The notes: generated by a model not told the origin, from the letters alone. A stretch of DNA of 64,000 nucleotides from G039954875 sp039954875 (GCA_039954875.1 CP157202.1:496001-560000), one strand, 5' to 3'. Counted from the first letter of the stretch, positions 31,496-41,356 are shown. Made by a program: numbers and translations.

Positions 31496-32384
31496 CTATG
31501 CTGCTATAGATGTCGGCTCAAATGCCCTGCGTCTGCTGATTATGAACATAGTCGAAGATATCGATAACGTCATGTTTCACAAAGCCAGTTTGGTACGCGC
31601 GCCTATACGATTAGGCTCAGAAGTGTTTATCCAAAAAAAAATCTCTCCGGAAAGTATTGCACGCGTAGCAGATGCCATGCACGCCTATCAATTGTTAATG
31701 AATATTTATGACGTAAAACACTATCTAGCCTATGCGACTTCAGCCATGCGCGAGGCCGAAAACTGTCAAGATCTTATCGATCTGGTACAACAACGCTCCG
31801 ATATAAAAATCGAGGTGATAAGCGGGGAGCAGGAAGCCCGAATCATCTTTGCTACCGAGTTGAAAAACTACATACAAACAGACAAAGCCTACCTATACGT
31901 AGATGTAGGAGGTGGAAGCACTGAACTAACCCTCTTTGACCGAGGCGAGATTACCGGCTCTCAATCCTTTCCCATCGGTACTATCAGGCTATTGGACCAA
32001 CTGATTGGCGAAGATTGTTTGAATACAGATATCAAACCCTGGATCGAACGACACACCGCCTCTTTGGACGATGTGATGGTAATAGGATCTGGTGGTAACA
32101 TCAACTACATTTTTAAACGTTCTGGAGTACAGGAAAAAACAGCTCTAACGATCCAATATATACAAGAACAATTCAATATCCTCAAGGGACTCTCCTACGA
32201 AGAGCGTATACGCCTCTGTCATATGAAACCGGATCGCGCTGACGTGATTCTTCCAGCTTTGAAAATCTACTTCTATGCCATGCAATGGTCCCGAGCCGAA
32301 AAGATCTATGTCCCCAAAATTGGTCTGGCCGATGGGATGATCCAATCCATCTACAGACAAACTCAAGCACATGATATGGCATAA
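31482..32384 (+). CDS. ppx: Exopolyphosphatase (Ppx/GppA family, short form)
   Basis: Degrades polyphosphate, or hydrolyses pppGpp, by removing terminal phosphate. 300 residues: only the two actin-like ribonuclease-H-fold subdomains, without the C-terminal HD extension of E. coli Ppx, which is the common form in Bacteroidota. Motifs: phosphate loop AIDVGSNALRLLI, catalytic region SGEQEARIIF, second loop YVDVGGGSTELTLF, and VIGSGGNINYI. Overlaps ppk at its start and the methyltransferase gene at its end by 14 bases each, so the three form a tight operon. Confidence 0.95.
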   Translation: MKISNYAAIDVGSNALRLLIMNIVEDIDNVMFHKASLVRAPIRLGSEVFIQKKISPESIARVADAMHAYQLLMNIYDVKHYLAYATSAMREAENCQDLIDLVQQRSDIKIEVISGEQEARIIFATELKNYIQTDKAYLYVDVGGGSTELTLFDRGEITGSQSFPIGTIRLLDQLIGEDCLNTDIKPWIERHTASLDDVMVIGSGGNINYIFKRSGVQEKTALTIQYIQEQFNILKGLSYEERIRLCHMKPDRADVILPALKIYFYAMQWSRAEKIYVPKIGLADGMIQSIYRQTQAHDMA

Positions 32385-33573
32385 CAACCTCTTGAAAGGT
32401 ATATTCGACGGCCTGGTACAAATATTTTTACAAGAGCGGCATGCAGGCCAAGTCGTAGAAAAGCTACTTGTAAAAAATAAAAAATGGGGTAGTCGCGACC
32501 GCGCGATAGTGGCAAGCACCATCTATGATATCGTCCGGTGGAAACGTTTGATCCAAGAGATTAGTGAGATCTCATCTATTGATGAAAAAACACTCTGGCT
32601 TCTCATCGGTAGTTGGCTCGTGATTGCCGGACAACCTCTCCCAGAGGGAGAAGTATTCAAAAACTTTTCACCCGACAGAATCCTTCAAGCACAAAAAAAC
32701 AACCACTTTTCGAGAGCAATACAGGCCTCTATACCGGACTGGTTCGACCAATTCGGTAAAGAAGAATTCGGCTCGGATTGGGAGAAAGAACTCAAAGCCC
32801 TCAATCGGGAAGCATCCATCGTACTCCGAGCCAACACGCTGAAGATCGATACTTCAAGACTACAACACATTTTGAAAGAGGAAGGTATAGAGACTATCCC
32901 CATAAAAAGTCATCCAGATGCATTGGTGTTAAAGATACGACGCAATGTACAAACGACGAAAGCTTTCCAAAAAGGTCTTTTTGAAATTCAAGATGCTTCT
33001 TCCCAACGCGTGGCTCCTTTCTTGGGAATACAACCCGGTATGAATATCGTAGATGTCTGTGCAGGGGCAGGAGGGAAGACCCTTCATCTAGCCGCCTTAT
33101 CTCAAAATAAAGGACGCATCACTGCCCTAGACCTCTCTAACAGTAAGTTGCAGGAATTAAAAAAAAGAGCTAGGCGAAGCGGAGCACGCCACATTATTAC
33201 GCGTCATATAGAAACCGCCCAAGATATATTGGACCTTCACCATACAGCAGATCGGTTACTGATCGATGCGCCTTGCTCTGGCTCAGGTGTATTGCGACGT
33301 AAACCCGATATGAAATGGAAAAGTAACCTAAAACTTCTACAAATATTAAGGACACAACAAGCAATACTTCTAAAAAGCTATGCTCCTATTCTCAAGCCGG
33401 GTGGTAGGATGGTGTACGCTACTTGCTCGATATGGTCTTCGGAAAACGAACGACAAGTGGAGGTCTTTTTGGCCAATCATACTGGTTATCGACTGCTTGA
33501 TCAAGAGATAATTTCTCCAGCCCAAAGCGGGTTTGATGGATTTTTCATCTCATTACTCGAACGCTTGGTATAA
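32371..33573 (+). CDS. RsmB-like NOL1/NOP2/Sun-family RNA m5C methyltransferase
   Basis: Methylates cytosine-5 in RNA, most likely 16S rRNA. 400 residues. An N-terminal NusB-like helical region (about residues 1-140) precedes the SAM-dependent domain: motif I VDVCAGAGGKTLHLAAL, the acidic ribose-binding segment ITALDLSNSKL, motif IV with catalytic-cycle Cys DAPCSGSGVLRR, and motif VI YATCSIWSSEN with the nucleophilic Cys. Closest to RsmB (Sun) in layout; the exact target cytosine cannot be read from sequence, so I leave the symbol blank. Last gene of the ppk-ppx operon, joined to ppx by a 14-base overlap. Confidence 0.93.
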   Translation: MIWHNNLLKGIFDGLVQIFLQERHAGQVVEKLLVKNKKWGSRDRAIVASTIYDIVRWKRLIQEISEISSIDEKTLWLLIGSWLVIAGQPLPEGEVFKNFSPDRILQAQKNNHFSRAIQASIPDWFDQFGKEEFGSDWEKELKALNREASIVLRANTLKIDTSRLQHILKEEGIETIPIKSHPDALVLKIRRNVQTTKAFQKGLFEIQDASSQRVAPFLGIQPGMNIVDVCAGAGGKTLHLAALSQNKGRITALDLSNSKLQELKKRARRSGARHIITRHIETAQDILDLHHTADRLLIDAPCSGSGVLRRKPDMKWKSNLKLLQILRTQQAILLKSYAPILKPGGRMVYATCSIWSSENERQVEVFLANHTGYRLLDQEIISPAQSGFDGFFISLLERLV

Positions 33574-33620
33574 TTTTTTATAAGTATTCTTTTTTTAGTG
33601 TATTACTCTGATGATAATTA

Positions 33621-33628
33621 TATTTTTG
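33621..33628 (+). promoter_or_regulatory. Relic -7 element TATTTTTG before the SRPBCC pseudogene
   Basis: Perfect TAnnTTTG match two bases before the ATG of a dead gene. The very short spacing makes chance a real possibility. Confidence 0.3.
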
Positions 33629-33630
33629 TT

Positions 33631-34682
33631 ATGAAGAAAGGCCTAACTATACTCATTTTTATAAGTCTCATTCTGCTTTTTATAGGGATGTCTTTCCTAA
33701 CTGATCAGTTAGAGGTTAAAAATAAACGGATTATAGATATGCCAGTAGACCTATTGTTTTCAACACTTTAACGAAACTTGAAAATTTAGTGCTTGGTATC
33801 GTTGGGAAGGGGATACCTCCTGATGGAGGTCCAGATCCGTTATCACTGAGACTACCGGGCTTGTTGGCAGTCGATATCACTGGGGTAATCAAGAAAAAGA
33901 TTTAATATACTAGTCGGTATGAGATCATCGAGACTATATCTAACCAATGGATCATAGGATGCGCCTGACCGTCTCAGGGAAATCTACTAAAATAGTGTGG
34001 TCTTTCTATGCGACTAATGATGATAAGACTTTGATCAATTAATCTTACAAAGGCACGAAGATCTCTTTTTATCTGCAGCTATTTTCTTAGCGACAGAAAG
34101 ATGAGATTATCCATATAGGTTTATAGCGGCTTTAGATATGCTGGTGGAGGAAAAACTTTTTATGAAAGATTATCAGGCAAGTGTTCAGTCAAAATACACA
34201 ATCTCTGGAAATGAGATCTACCCTATGCCTTACGTTAGGCTGTTGGCTGTTTTCCAAGAACCTTCGGAAGATCCTGAGGGATATCCAGGTTGATTTCTTG
34301 AAAACCTCTTCCAAAATATGGAGTTATCTGAGAGACTATAAGGGTTACGATGACAGGGTGATAGGCCCAGCAGTTATGATCTTCAGGTTTTGTGATACAA
34401 CGATCGGATAAAGTAGTGTTTTATTTTGGGATCAGTATCTATAAAAGAGTACTGTCCCAAGAGTACATGGAGATCAAAACCTTTTTTGGGAGTGAGGTAC
34501 TTAAAAAAGTTTACAAAGGCCGTTATGGAGACTTGATCAAAACTTATGGAGACTTAAAAAAATATGCATGTAAAAATGGATTCACTATTTCTGCAAATGG
34601 TTTGTAAATTTTTCCATAAGGAGTCGATAGTTATTCATCACAAGATAAGATCGTTGTCTATCTACCTGTCAAGAAAAAGTAA
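33631..34682 (+). pseudogene. SRPBCC-domain plus GyrI-like effector-binding protein remnant
   Basis: Starts MKKGLTILIFISLILLFIGM (membrane anchor), then DQLEVKNKRIIDMPVDLLF, the usual start of a START/SRPBCC fold. In shifted frames come SAWYRWEGD and TGLVGSRYHWGNQ, which match the family's W-P-W and GSRYSWEGN blocks. The C-terminal part (about 34500-34680) has VYKGRYGDLIKTYGDLKKYA and, after two stops, KIVVYLPVKKK, which fits a GyrI/SOUL-like effector-binding domain. Family role is unknown. Many stops. It ends just before the rpsA terminator on the other strand. Confidence 0.7.
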
Positions 34683-34730
34683 ACTTTTAATCAAGAAATA
34701 GATATTGCGATAAGTGAACTCATCTCCCTA

Positions 34731-34761
34731 TAAAAAAGACTGACTTATAAAGTCAGTCTTT
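34731..34761 (-). terminator. Rho-independent terminator of rpsA
   Basis: Perfect 12-bp inverted repeat AAAGACTGACTT / AAGTCAGTCTTT around a 3-base loop (34735-34761). Read on the minus strand it is followed by a run of T, and it lies 17 bases past the rpsA stop codon. Confidence 0.88.
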
Positions 34762-34777
34762 CCTTAATATATCGGGA

Positions 34778-36598
34778 TTACTCCTCGGACGTTTCTTTAC
34801 TGTCTTTTTCCATTTGATTCCTTAATTGGATCAATTCGTCGAGCTCACCTCCTAAAGTAGATGTTTCAACTTTTTGCCGTTTCATATGTTCATCGACTTG
34901 TTTTTGCTCTCCATCACGGATGATAGCTGTATGAGAAACAACAATTCTCCTGGCATCTTTATTGAATTCGATAACTTTGAAGTCGGCCTGTTCTCCTTTT
35001 TTGATACGGGTACCGTTTTGTCTTTCCAGATAACGTGCTGGAGCAAAAGCTTCTATTTTTTGATCTTCGAATTGTACAATAGCCACCTTGTCAAAAACGT
35101 CTATAGCTGTACCATGGTGTATACTTCCTATGGCATAGATTTGCTCGTATTTTTCCCAAGGGTTTTCAGTCAACTGCTTATGTCCTAGATGCAGACGACG
35201 TATTTTGATATCCAAGCCCAAGACAATGGTCTCCATCTGGCTACCTTTGTTACAAAATTCTGAAGAGTGTTTAATCTTTTTATTCCATGAGAGATCTTGG
35301 GTATAGACCAGGCCACGTACACCGGGTTCTAATTCTATAAAGACACCAAAATTAGTGAAACTGTGGATAATACCTGTATGTTTAGATCCTACAGGATACT
35401 TTGCTTCGACATCGATCCAAGGATCGGGAGTAAGTTGCTTAATGCTCAAGGACAATTTTCGCTCTTCGCGGTCTAAGACTAGGATGATGGCTTCTATTTC
35501 ATCACCTACCCGTACAAAGTCTTGTGCAGATTGTAAGTCTGAAGACCAAGACATTTCACTGACGTGAATCAACCCTTCTACACCTGGGTGTATCTCTATG
35601 AAGGCGCCATAGTCTGCCAGTACTGAAACGATACCTTTTACCTTATCTCCGGTTTTAAGATCGGGATCCAATGAGATCCAAGGGTGAGATTGTAATTGTT
35701 TCATACCCAATTGGACACGATTCTTTTCTCTATCGATGCCCAATATAACAAGTTTCACTATTTGATCCAATTCCACTATTTCCGAAGGGTGTTCTACACG
35801 TCTCCAGCTCATATCGGTGATGTGAAGTAATGCATCTACTCCGCCTAGGTCTACAAAAGCTCCATAAGGGGTGATGTTTTTCACCCTTCCCTCTACCACT
35901 TGACCTTTTTCAAGTTTAGCGACTAATTCCATTCTTTGTTCTTCGATGTCACGCTCGATCAATACTTTATGAGAAACGACGACGTTTTTGGTACTAGGAT
36001 TGATCTTGACTATTTTGATTTCCAAGGTTTTACCCACATAAAGATCATAGTCTTTAACAGGCTTTACATTGATATGTGATCCGGGTAAGAAACACTCAAT
36101 ATCAAAGACTACCACAATCAAACCTCCTTTTGTGCGGGCAATAACATAACCTACGAGGACTTCTCCATTTTCGTAGGCTTGGTTGATACGCTCCCAGTTT
36201 CTAAACATTTTAGCTTTATAGTAGGACAAAATACATTGGCCTTTATAGTCACGTTTGCTTACCATAGCCTCGATAGTATCTCCTACATTCAAATCCGGAG
36301 TGCCTCGGAATTCACTCGAAGGGATCACACCCTCGGCCTTAAACCCGATATCCACAATGACTTCTTTGTCTGTAATACGTGTGACAATACCCTTGTATAT
36401 ATCAAGTTCTTGAATATAGGGTATAGTTTCCGTGTAGATTTTTTTAAGCCTTTCGTGCTCTGCTTTTTCTTCACCGCTCAAGCCATTTTCGTAAGTTGCC
36501 CAATCAAAATCTTCTGGTGCAACATTACTATTGGATCTGGGTTTCTCTTGAAGTAAAGGGGCTGAATTGTTTTGGGCTTCTTCTGCCTGATTAGACAT
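34778..36598 (-). CDS. rpsA: 30S ribosomal protein S1
   Basis: RNA-binding protein of the small subunit that helps initiate translation. From ATG 36598 it has 606 residues; the frame continues upstream to a TTG at 36610. An acidic N-terminal extension (APEDFDWATYENGLSGEEKA) typical of Bacteroidota S1 precedes six S1 repeats: IYKGIVTRITDKEVIVDIGF; VGYVIARTKGGLIVVV; EGRVKNITPYGAFVDLGG; KGIVSVLADYGAFIEIHP; TGIIHSFTNFGVFIELEP; and a divergent sixth, HGTAIDVFDKVAIVQFED. Single-gene unit closed by the terminator at 34731. Essential and clean in sequence. Confidence 0.97.
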   Translation of the reverse strand: MSNQAEEAQNNSAPLLQEKPRSNSNVAPEDFDWATYENGLSGEEKAEHERLKKIYTETIPYIQELDIYKGIVTRITDKEVIVDIGFKAEGVIPSSEFRGTPDLNVGDTIEAMVSKRDYKGQCILSYYKAKMFRNWERINQAYENGEVLVGYVIARTKGGLIVVVFDIECFLPGSHINVKPVKDYDLYVGKTLEIKIVKINPSTKNVVVSHKVLIERDIEEQRMELVAKLEKGQVVEGRVKNITPYGAFVDLGGVDALLHITDMSWRRVEHPSEIVELDQIVKLVILGIDREKNRVQLGMKQLQSHPWISLDPDLKTGDKVKGIVSVLADYGAFIEIHPGVEGLIHVSEMSWSSDLQSAQDFVRVGDEIEAIILVLDREERKLSLSIKQLTPDPWIDVEAKYPVGSKHTGIIHSFTNFGVFIELEPGVRGLVYTQDLSWNKKIKHSSEFCNKGSQMETIVLGLDIKIRRLHLGHKQLTENPWEKYEQIYAIGSIHHGTAIDVFDKVAIVQFEDQKIEAFAPARYLERQNGTRIKKGEQADFKVIEFNKDARRIVVSHTAIIRDGEQKQVDEHMKRQKVETSTLGGELDELIQLRNQMEKDSKETSEE

Positions 36599-36812
36599 AA
36601 TATCAATCAAAGGTTTGTATCTAGACCTGGCTCTATCGAATACTTTGCGGAAAAATAGACGGCCAAGAGAGGATTATATATAAAATAACGTTTGCTTAGA
36701 ATTTTCTATTCGAGAATTTTTCCGGAAAACTAGTGCAAATGTAATGAATTATACTGACTTCACTTAGATTTGATCATCCTGTTATTCAGTTAAAAAGATT
36801 TGTTATGTCTTT

Positions 36813-37367
36813 TCATGGTAGATATTCAAAAAAGCTAAAACATACTTGTCCGTATTGCCTGGTCTCTTTGTAATAGGAGTGATTGCAGAAGGTGTTTTGC
36901 TGTGAGGAATGTTCCAAGACCATTAGCCCCTTAGGTTTGACCCATTGAGGTTGTAAGGCTAATTTAACGAGTAGGTCCAAGTGCTTGTACAACATTCGAT
37001 AAGGTGGATCAGCGAAGATTAAATCGTAAGGAGTAACAAAATTTATAGCTAAAAAAGCAAATACATTCGATCTGACTACTTGGATCTGTTGAGTAATTTG
37101 AAATTTTTGTATCGTTTCTTGTACATATTTTATACATCGATGGTCGATATCTACACAATTAATTTTAGGGACCCCTCTCGAGGCAAATTCATAGCTGATG
37201 CTTCCTATGCCGCAAAACAGATCTAAGATCCTTACGTCTTGAAAGCAGATCCGATGGTTCAAAATACTGAATAAGGCCTCCTTTGCTTGGTCTGTGGTAG
37301 GACGTATCCGTAGATCTGTAGGGACTGAAAATAGTCGACCTTTCAATTTTCCTGAGGTGATACGCAT
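36813..37367 (-). CDS. rsmD: 16S rRNA (guanine-N2)-methyltransferase RsmD
   Basis: Methylates G966 of 16S rRNA (E. coli numbering). I start it at ATG 37367 (MRITSGKLKGRLF), giving 184 residues, the family length; the 26 extra upstream residues of the open frame look unlike the family. Motifs: RPTTDQAKEALFSIL, SAM motif I LDLFCGIGSISYEFASRG, VDIDHRCIKYV, and catalytic motif IV FADPPY. In relatives DUF3822 lies just upstream, and its remnant is found in the same place here. Confidence 0.95.
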   Translation of the reverse strand: MRITSGKLKGRLFSVPTDLRIRPTTDQAKEALFSILNHRICFQDVRILDLFCGIGSISYEFASRGVPKINCVDIDHRCIKYVQETIQKFQITQQIQVVRSNVFAFLAINFVTPYDLIFADPPYRMLYKHLDLLVKLALQPQWVKPKGLMVLEHSSQQNTFCNHSYYKETRQYGQVCFSFFEYLP

Positions 37368-37441
37368 TGCAATGAGAATGAAAGAAGATAATTTTCTTGT
37401 AATAACTTTGGTAGGGTTTCGAATATCGGTGTATATTTTTC

Positions 37442-38180
37442 TCATTTAATATGGTGAACATAGCGGTAAAGCAATTTGTATATCTCATCTTGCGGCGGAT
37501 ATATCCTCCCACGGACAAATACAGTAAATTTATTAGGATACATCTTCAACTGTTCAGCAGTAAAGAGGATATAATATAAAATATACTCCATTACAGTGTA
37601 TTCTAAGGTATTATAAGGTGTTATAAGAAGGATCAGATTTTGCCCGGCTATAATGACCATATTCAATTGATGGCGGTGAAACATCAGATGCATCTCTCTC
37701 TGGCTAGATTTGGGGATATATGGAGGTAAACAAATAAATTCCACAATGGGGAGAGCTCACTCGGGTATATTTTTTCCTCAATATGTTTTTCACTGCTTAT
37801 ATGTAGCTGGAAAATTAGATGATAATCGTCTTGATGGATGTCATTTTTCTCCAAGAGATCGTTTTCCAATAAAAAAGTATTGAATTCGCGGAGAGCTTCT
37901 TCGCCCTCAGGACTGTAAAAATAATGAGACACTAGCACTTGCCATTTGTTGACGAAGCAAAGGGCTATTCTGTCAAAAATATAATTCAAATAGGGATTGC
38001 TTTCGAAATAATACGCCATCTCGATCAACTGTTGATCATGAGAGACTGGAGGTGGCTCAAAACGATCAGTATAAAAAAAATTTCCCATAACGGATTACAA
38101 AAAAGGAAGAACATGTCGCATCAAAATCAATGCCCATCATTTTGTTTTTTATAACTGGCATCAACCTAGTATTTTCTTGC
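37442..38180 (-). pseudogene. DUF3822 family protein remnant
   Basis: DUF3822 proteins (about 260 residues, unknown function) belong to the actin-like ATPase group and often sit directly upstream of rsmD in Bacteroidota, as here. Two frames carry the pieces: FFLFCNPLWEIFF then FYTDRFEPPPVSHDQQLIE, FVNKWQVLVSHYFYSPE and ALREFNTFLLENDLLEKND (38180-37684), followed by MHLMFHRHQLNMVIIAGQNL, EYILYYILFTAEQLKM and KFTVFVRGRIYPPQDEIYKL (37744-37442). At least two frameshifts near 38090 and 37690 break it. Confidence 0.68.
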
Positions 38181-38216
38181 TCGGATCACCAAGTTGGCAT
38201 CAGTAAAAAAATATAA

Positions 38217-38224
38217 CAAAGATA
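38217..38224 (-). promoter_or_regulatory. Relic -7 element TATCTTTG for the DUF3822-rsmD unit
   Basis: Perfect TAnnTTTG match on the minus strand, about 40 bases before the DUF3822 remnant. It could still drive rsmD through the dead gene. Confidence 0.45.
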
Positions 38225-38304
38225 CATATTTTCCATTAAATGATTACTCATATCTGAGTTATCGATCCGATTGCTTAATAAAGGGTATTTTTGGGAGAAA
38301 AATC

Positions 38305-39036
38305 ATGAGAAGCATCGCTGTCATACCGGCCCGTTATGAAGCCAGACGTTTCCCTGGAAAACTGATGGCCTTGATCGCTAACAAAACCGTCATCCGAAGG
38401 ACTTATGAGTCAGCTGTAGGGATGGAATTATTTGATGAAGTTCTGGTAGTTACAGACAGCCAACACATATTTGACGAGATTAGCCGTCATGGCGGAAGGG
38501 TTTTGACGAGTCAAAAAAAGCATGAGACAGGCACAGACCGTATAGCCGAGATCGCTGAACAATTGCCGGCGGATATCATCGTAAATATTCAGGGAGATGA
38601 GCCTTTCGTACAACGCGAACCCTTAGAAAGACTGCTTGATACCTTTAAAAAAGACCTTGAAAAAAAAAACGATATAGTTACACTCGTACAGGAGATCAAA
38701 ACGATACATCAAATTAATGATCCTAATTATGTCAAGGTCGTCGTCGACAAAGATGGTTTTGCAGTGTATTTCTCACGGGCCCCTATCCCCTATCTTAGAG
38801 AAATACATTTCACGCCGAAATATTTTGAACATATCGGTGTATATGCCTTCCGAAAAGAAGCATTGATGGCCTTTGCCCGCCTGCCCATACTACAAAACGA
38901 AAAGGCCGAAAAGATAGAATGTCTACGATTTTTGGAACACGGAAAAAAGATCAAGGTTTTGGAAACCGACTATATAGGTATTGAGATAGACACAGCCGAA
39001 GACCTGATACTAGCTCAAGCTTGGATACAAGACTAA
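38305..39036 (+). CDS. kdsB: 3-deoxy-manno-octulosonate cytidylyltransferase (CMP-KDO synthetase)
   Basis: Activates KDO (or 8-amino-KDO) with CTP for transfer to lipid A. ATG 38305 with a good GGGAG ribosome site gives 243 residues; the open frame extends upstream to a TTG at 38194 with residues foreign to the family. Motifs: IPARYEARRFPGKLM (CTP loop), VVTDSQHIFDEI, TGTDRIAEIAE, VNIQGDEPFV, YFSRAPIPY, HIGVYAFRKEAL and TAEDLILAQAW. Together with KdnA it indicates that an LPS with a KDO-type sugar is still made. In Shewanella, KdsB prefers the amino-KDO made by KdnA; whether that holds here is inference. Confidence 0.96.
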   Translation: MRSIAVIPARYEARRFPGKLMALIANKTVIRRTYESAVGMELFDEVLVVTDSQHIFDEISRHGGRVLTSQKKHETGTDRIAEIAEQLPADIIVNIQGDEPFVQREPLERLLDTFKKDLEKKNDIVTLVQEIKTIHQINDPNYVKVVVDKDGFAVYFSRAPIPYLREIHFTPKYFEHIGVYAFRKEALMAFARLPILQNEKAEKIECLRFLEHGKKIKVLETDYIGIEIDTAEDLILAQAWIQD

Positions 39037-39097
39037 AAACCTCGAAGTACGGTAGAAATTCCTTATAAAAAAGGGTTTTGTTAAGGTGATTCTTTTT

Positions 39098-41341
39098 TTA
39101 TTTCCCAACCATAATCTTTTGTCCATCCAGCTCTAAAACCACCCTACGCAAACGTAGACTGTTCAGAACGACAGATACCGAACTCATCGCCATAGCTGCA
39201 GCAGCAAGCATCGGATTGAGGATATAACCACTGAATGGATACAAAATTCCAGCTGCCACAGGGATGCCAACAATGTTATAGACAAATGCCCAAAAGAGAT
39301 TTTGCCGTATCGTGCGAATCATTTGAGCAGAGAGGCGCAAGGCTTTGGGGATCTTTTTCATATCGGTACTGAGTAAAGTAATACCTGCGGCATGTATGGC
39401 CACATCCGAGCCTTGTCCCATAGCAATGCTTAAATCAGCTTGAGCCAGGGCCTGTGCGTCGTTGATCCCATCACCGACCATGGCCACAAGTTTTCCTCGC
39501 CCCTGCAACTCCTTGATGAAGGCCATCTTGTCCGCTGGCAATTGTGAAGCTCTATAATGACGGATGCCGACTTGCTCAGCCACAGCACGGGCTGCATGAG
39601 GGTGATCTCCAGTAATCATATGGGTCTCAATCCCCAAATTATCCAACTGTGCAACAGCCTCACCGGCATCTGTCTTGACCGGATCAACGACCGATAATAC
39701 GGCTAATAGGATACGGTCCTGGGCGAAACCCACCAGGGTATGGCCTTGTAGCTTCCAACGATCTATCTTTTCTGAAATGGATTCACCGAAAACCACACCG
39801 GCTTCATTGAGCCAAGGTAGGCTTCCGACTCGATACTTTTTTCTACTCAAAAAGCCTTGAACCCCTTTACCAGGCTCCTCTTTGAAAAATAAGGGCGTTT
39901 CATCTGATGGGGGACATCGATTAAAATAAGCAAGCACAGCCTTGGCTAAGGGATGGCTAGAACGTTTTTCTAGGGTGATCAAGGTAGCCGTATATTCGGC
40001 CGGATCGGCACCATCGGGCCAAAAAACCTCTTTCACTGTGGGCTTAGCTTGGGTCAAGGTGCCGGTCTTGTCCAGGATGAGGGCATCGATTCGATGGACT
40101 CGTTCCAAACTTTCGGCATCCTTGATCAGGATGCCATCCTCGGCAGCTCGACCTATTGCGGCGATGAGTGCCGTGGGAACGGCTAGACCTAAGGCACATG
40201 GACATGCGATGACAAGCACGGTTATCATGGTCGAAAACCCCATTAGCCAAGCGTGCTCAAGCGGACTAAATCCCCAAATGAAAAAAGTCAATATAGCAAT
40301 GGACATCACGATGGGGACAAAAATTCCAGCGATCCGATCGGCGAGATTCTGTACAGGGGCCTTGGATGCTTGCGCCTGCCGGACCGTTTTAATGATCCCA
40401 GCCAAGAGCGTATGTGCCCCAACTTTTTCAGCTTTCATCTCAAAACTTCCTCCTTGATTGATCGTACCGGCAAAAAGCCGATCGCCCACGGCCCTCAAAA
40501 CCGCAATAGGTTCTCCAGTGATCATGCTCTCATCGACATAGGAACTTCCCGATACAACCTTTCCATCGACAGGGATTTTTTCGCTAGATTTTACTCGGAT
40601 TAACTCACCGGATTGGATGGCTTCTATTGGCTTGGAAACTTCTCTGCCCTGCTCAAGGATGGTTACTTCCTTGGCCTGTAAGCCTATGAGCTTTCGGATC
40701 GTATGGGAAGTTTTGGCCCGGGCTTGGCTTTCGAGGGTTTTGCCCAATAGGATGAAGGTGATGATCACAGCAGCTGTCTCAAAATAGACATGGGGGACTA
40801 TTTGATGCCGTGTTAAGAATTCGGAAAAAAGGGTATTAAAAAAACTGTACGAAAAAGCCATGGAAGTGCTCAAAGCCACTAAGGCATCCATTCCGAAACG
40901 CAGCCAACGAAATTCCGTCCAGGCCTTAATGAAAAAGTTCTTACCCCAGACAAAAAGTACCGGAAAGCTAAGAAGCATCATCAAGCCGCGTGTGAAAACA
41001 TTTACAGAAAAGAACATTGCTAAAACGACTATAGGTAAAGTAAAAGCCATGGCCCAAAGCGCCCGTTTCTTCAAACGCTCGTATTCTTTTTGCTGAACGA
41101 TATCCGTCTCCTCAAGGGGTTCGTAAGCTGTGCTCCATATCAGGCCATAGCCTGCTTTTTGGACAGCTGCACGGATATGCTCAGGTTGGACTACGGTTTC
41201 TCTAAAGCTTATACTAACCGTCTGGTTTGTAAAGTTGACCTGGGCGTGCACCCCTTCGAGGACATTGAGGGCTTTCTCGACCGAAATGGCACAAGCTGCG
41301 CAACTCATCCCAGTCACAATCGCAATTTGAGTACGGTCCAT
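39098..41341 (-). CDS. copA: Copper-exporting P1B-type ATPase
   Basis: Pumps Cu(I) out of the cytoplasm. 747 residues from ATG 41341 (MDRTQIAIVT); a TTG 36 bases upstream is possible but lies before the -7 element. One N-terminal heavy-metal domain with CxxC (GMSCAACAIS, Cys14 and Cys17). The membrane metal site is CPC in VIACPCALGLAVPTAL. ATPase motifs: actuator SMITGEP, phosphorylation LDKTGTLTQ, ATP-binding RSSHPLAKA, hinge MITGDHPHAARA and VAMVGDGINDAQAL. All catalytic residues are present. The neighbouring AraC-type regulator that would control it is decayed, so expression may be constitutive. Confidence 0.96.
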   Translation of the reverse strand: MDRTQIAIVTGMSCAACAISVEKALNVLEGVHAQVNFTNQTVSISFRETVVQPEHIRAAVQKAGYGLIWSTAYEPLEETDIVQQKEYERLKKRALWAMAFTLPIVVLAMFFSVNVFTRGLMMLLSFPVLFVWGKNFFIKAWTEFRWLRFGMDALVALSTSMAFSYSFFNTLFSEFLTRHQIVPHVYFETAAVIITFILLGKTLESQARAKTSHTIRKLIGLQAKEVTILEQGREVSKPIEAIQSGELIRVKSSEKIPVDGKVVSGSSYVDESMITGEPIAVLRAVGDRLFAGTINQGGSFEMKAEKVGAHTLLAGIIKTVRQAQASKAPVQNLADRIAGIFVPIVMSIAILTFFIWGFSPLEHAWLMGFSTMITVLVIACPCALGLAVPTALIAAIGRAAEDGILIKDAESLERVHRIDALILDKTGTLTQAKPTVKEVFWPDGADPAEYTATLITLEKRSSHPLAKAVLAYFNRCPPSDETPLFFKEEPGKGVQGFLSRKKYRVGSLPWLNEAGVVFGESISEKIDRWKLQGHTLVGFAQDRILLAVLSVVDPVKTDAGEAVAQLDNLGIETHMITGDHPHAARAVAEQVGIRHYRASQLPADKMAFIKELQGRGKLVAMVGDGINDAQALAQADLSIAMGQGSDVAIHAAGITLLSTDMKKIPKALRLSAQMIRTIRQNLFWAFVYNIVGIPVAAGILYPFSGYILNPMLAAAAMAMSSVSVVLNSLRLRRVVLELDGQKIMVGK

Positions 41342-41356
41342 TGCATTAAATTTTTG

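Noticed and set aside
39942..40457. Long open frame opposite copA
   Set aside because: It overlaps the conserved CopA core entirely and has no independent support.
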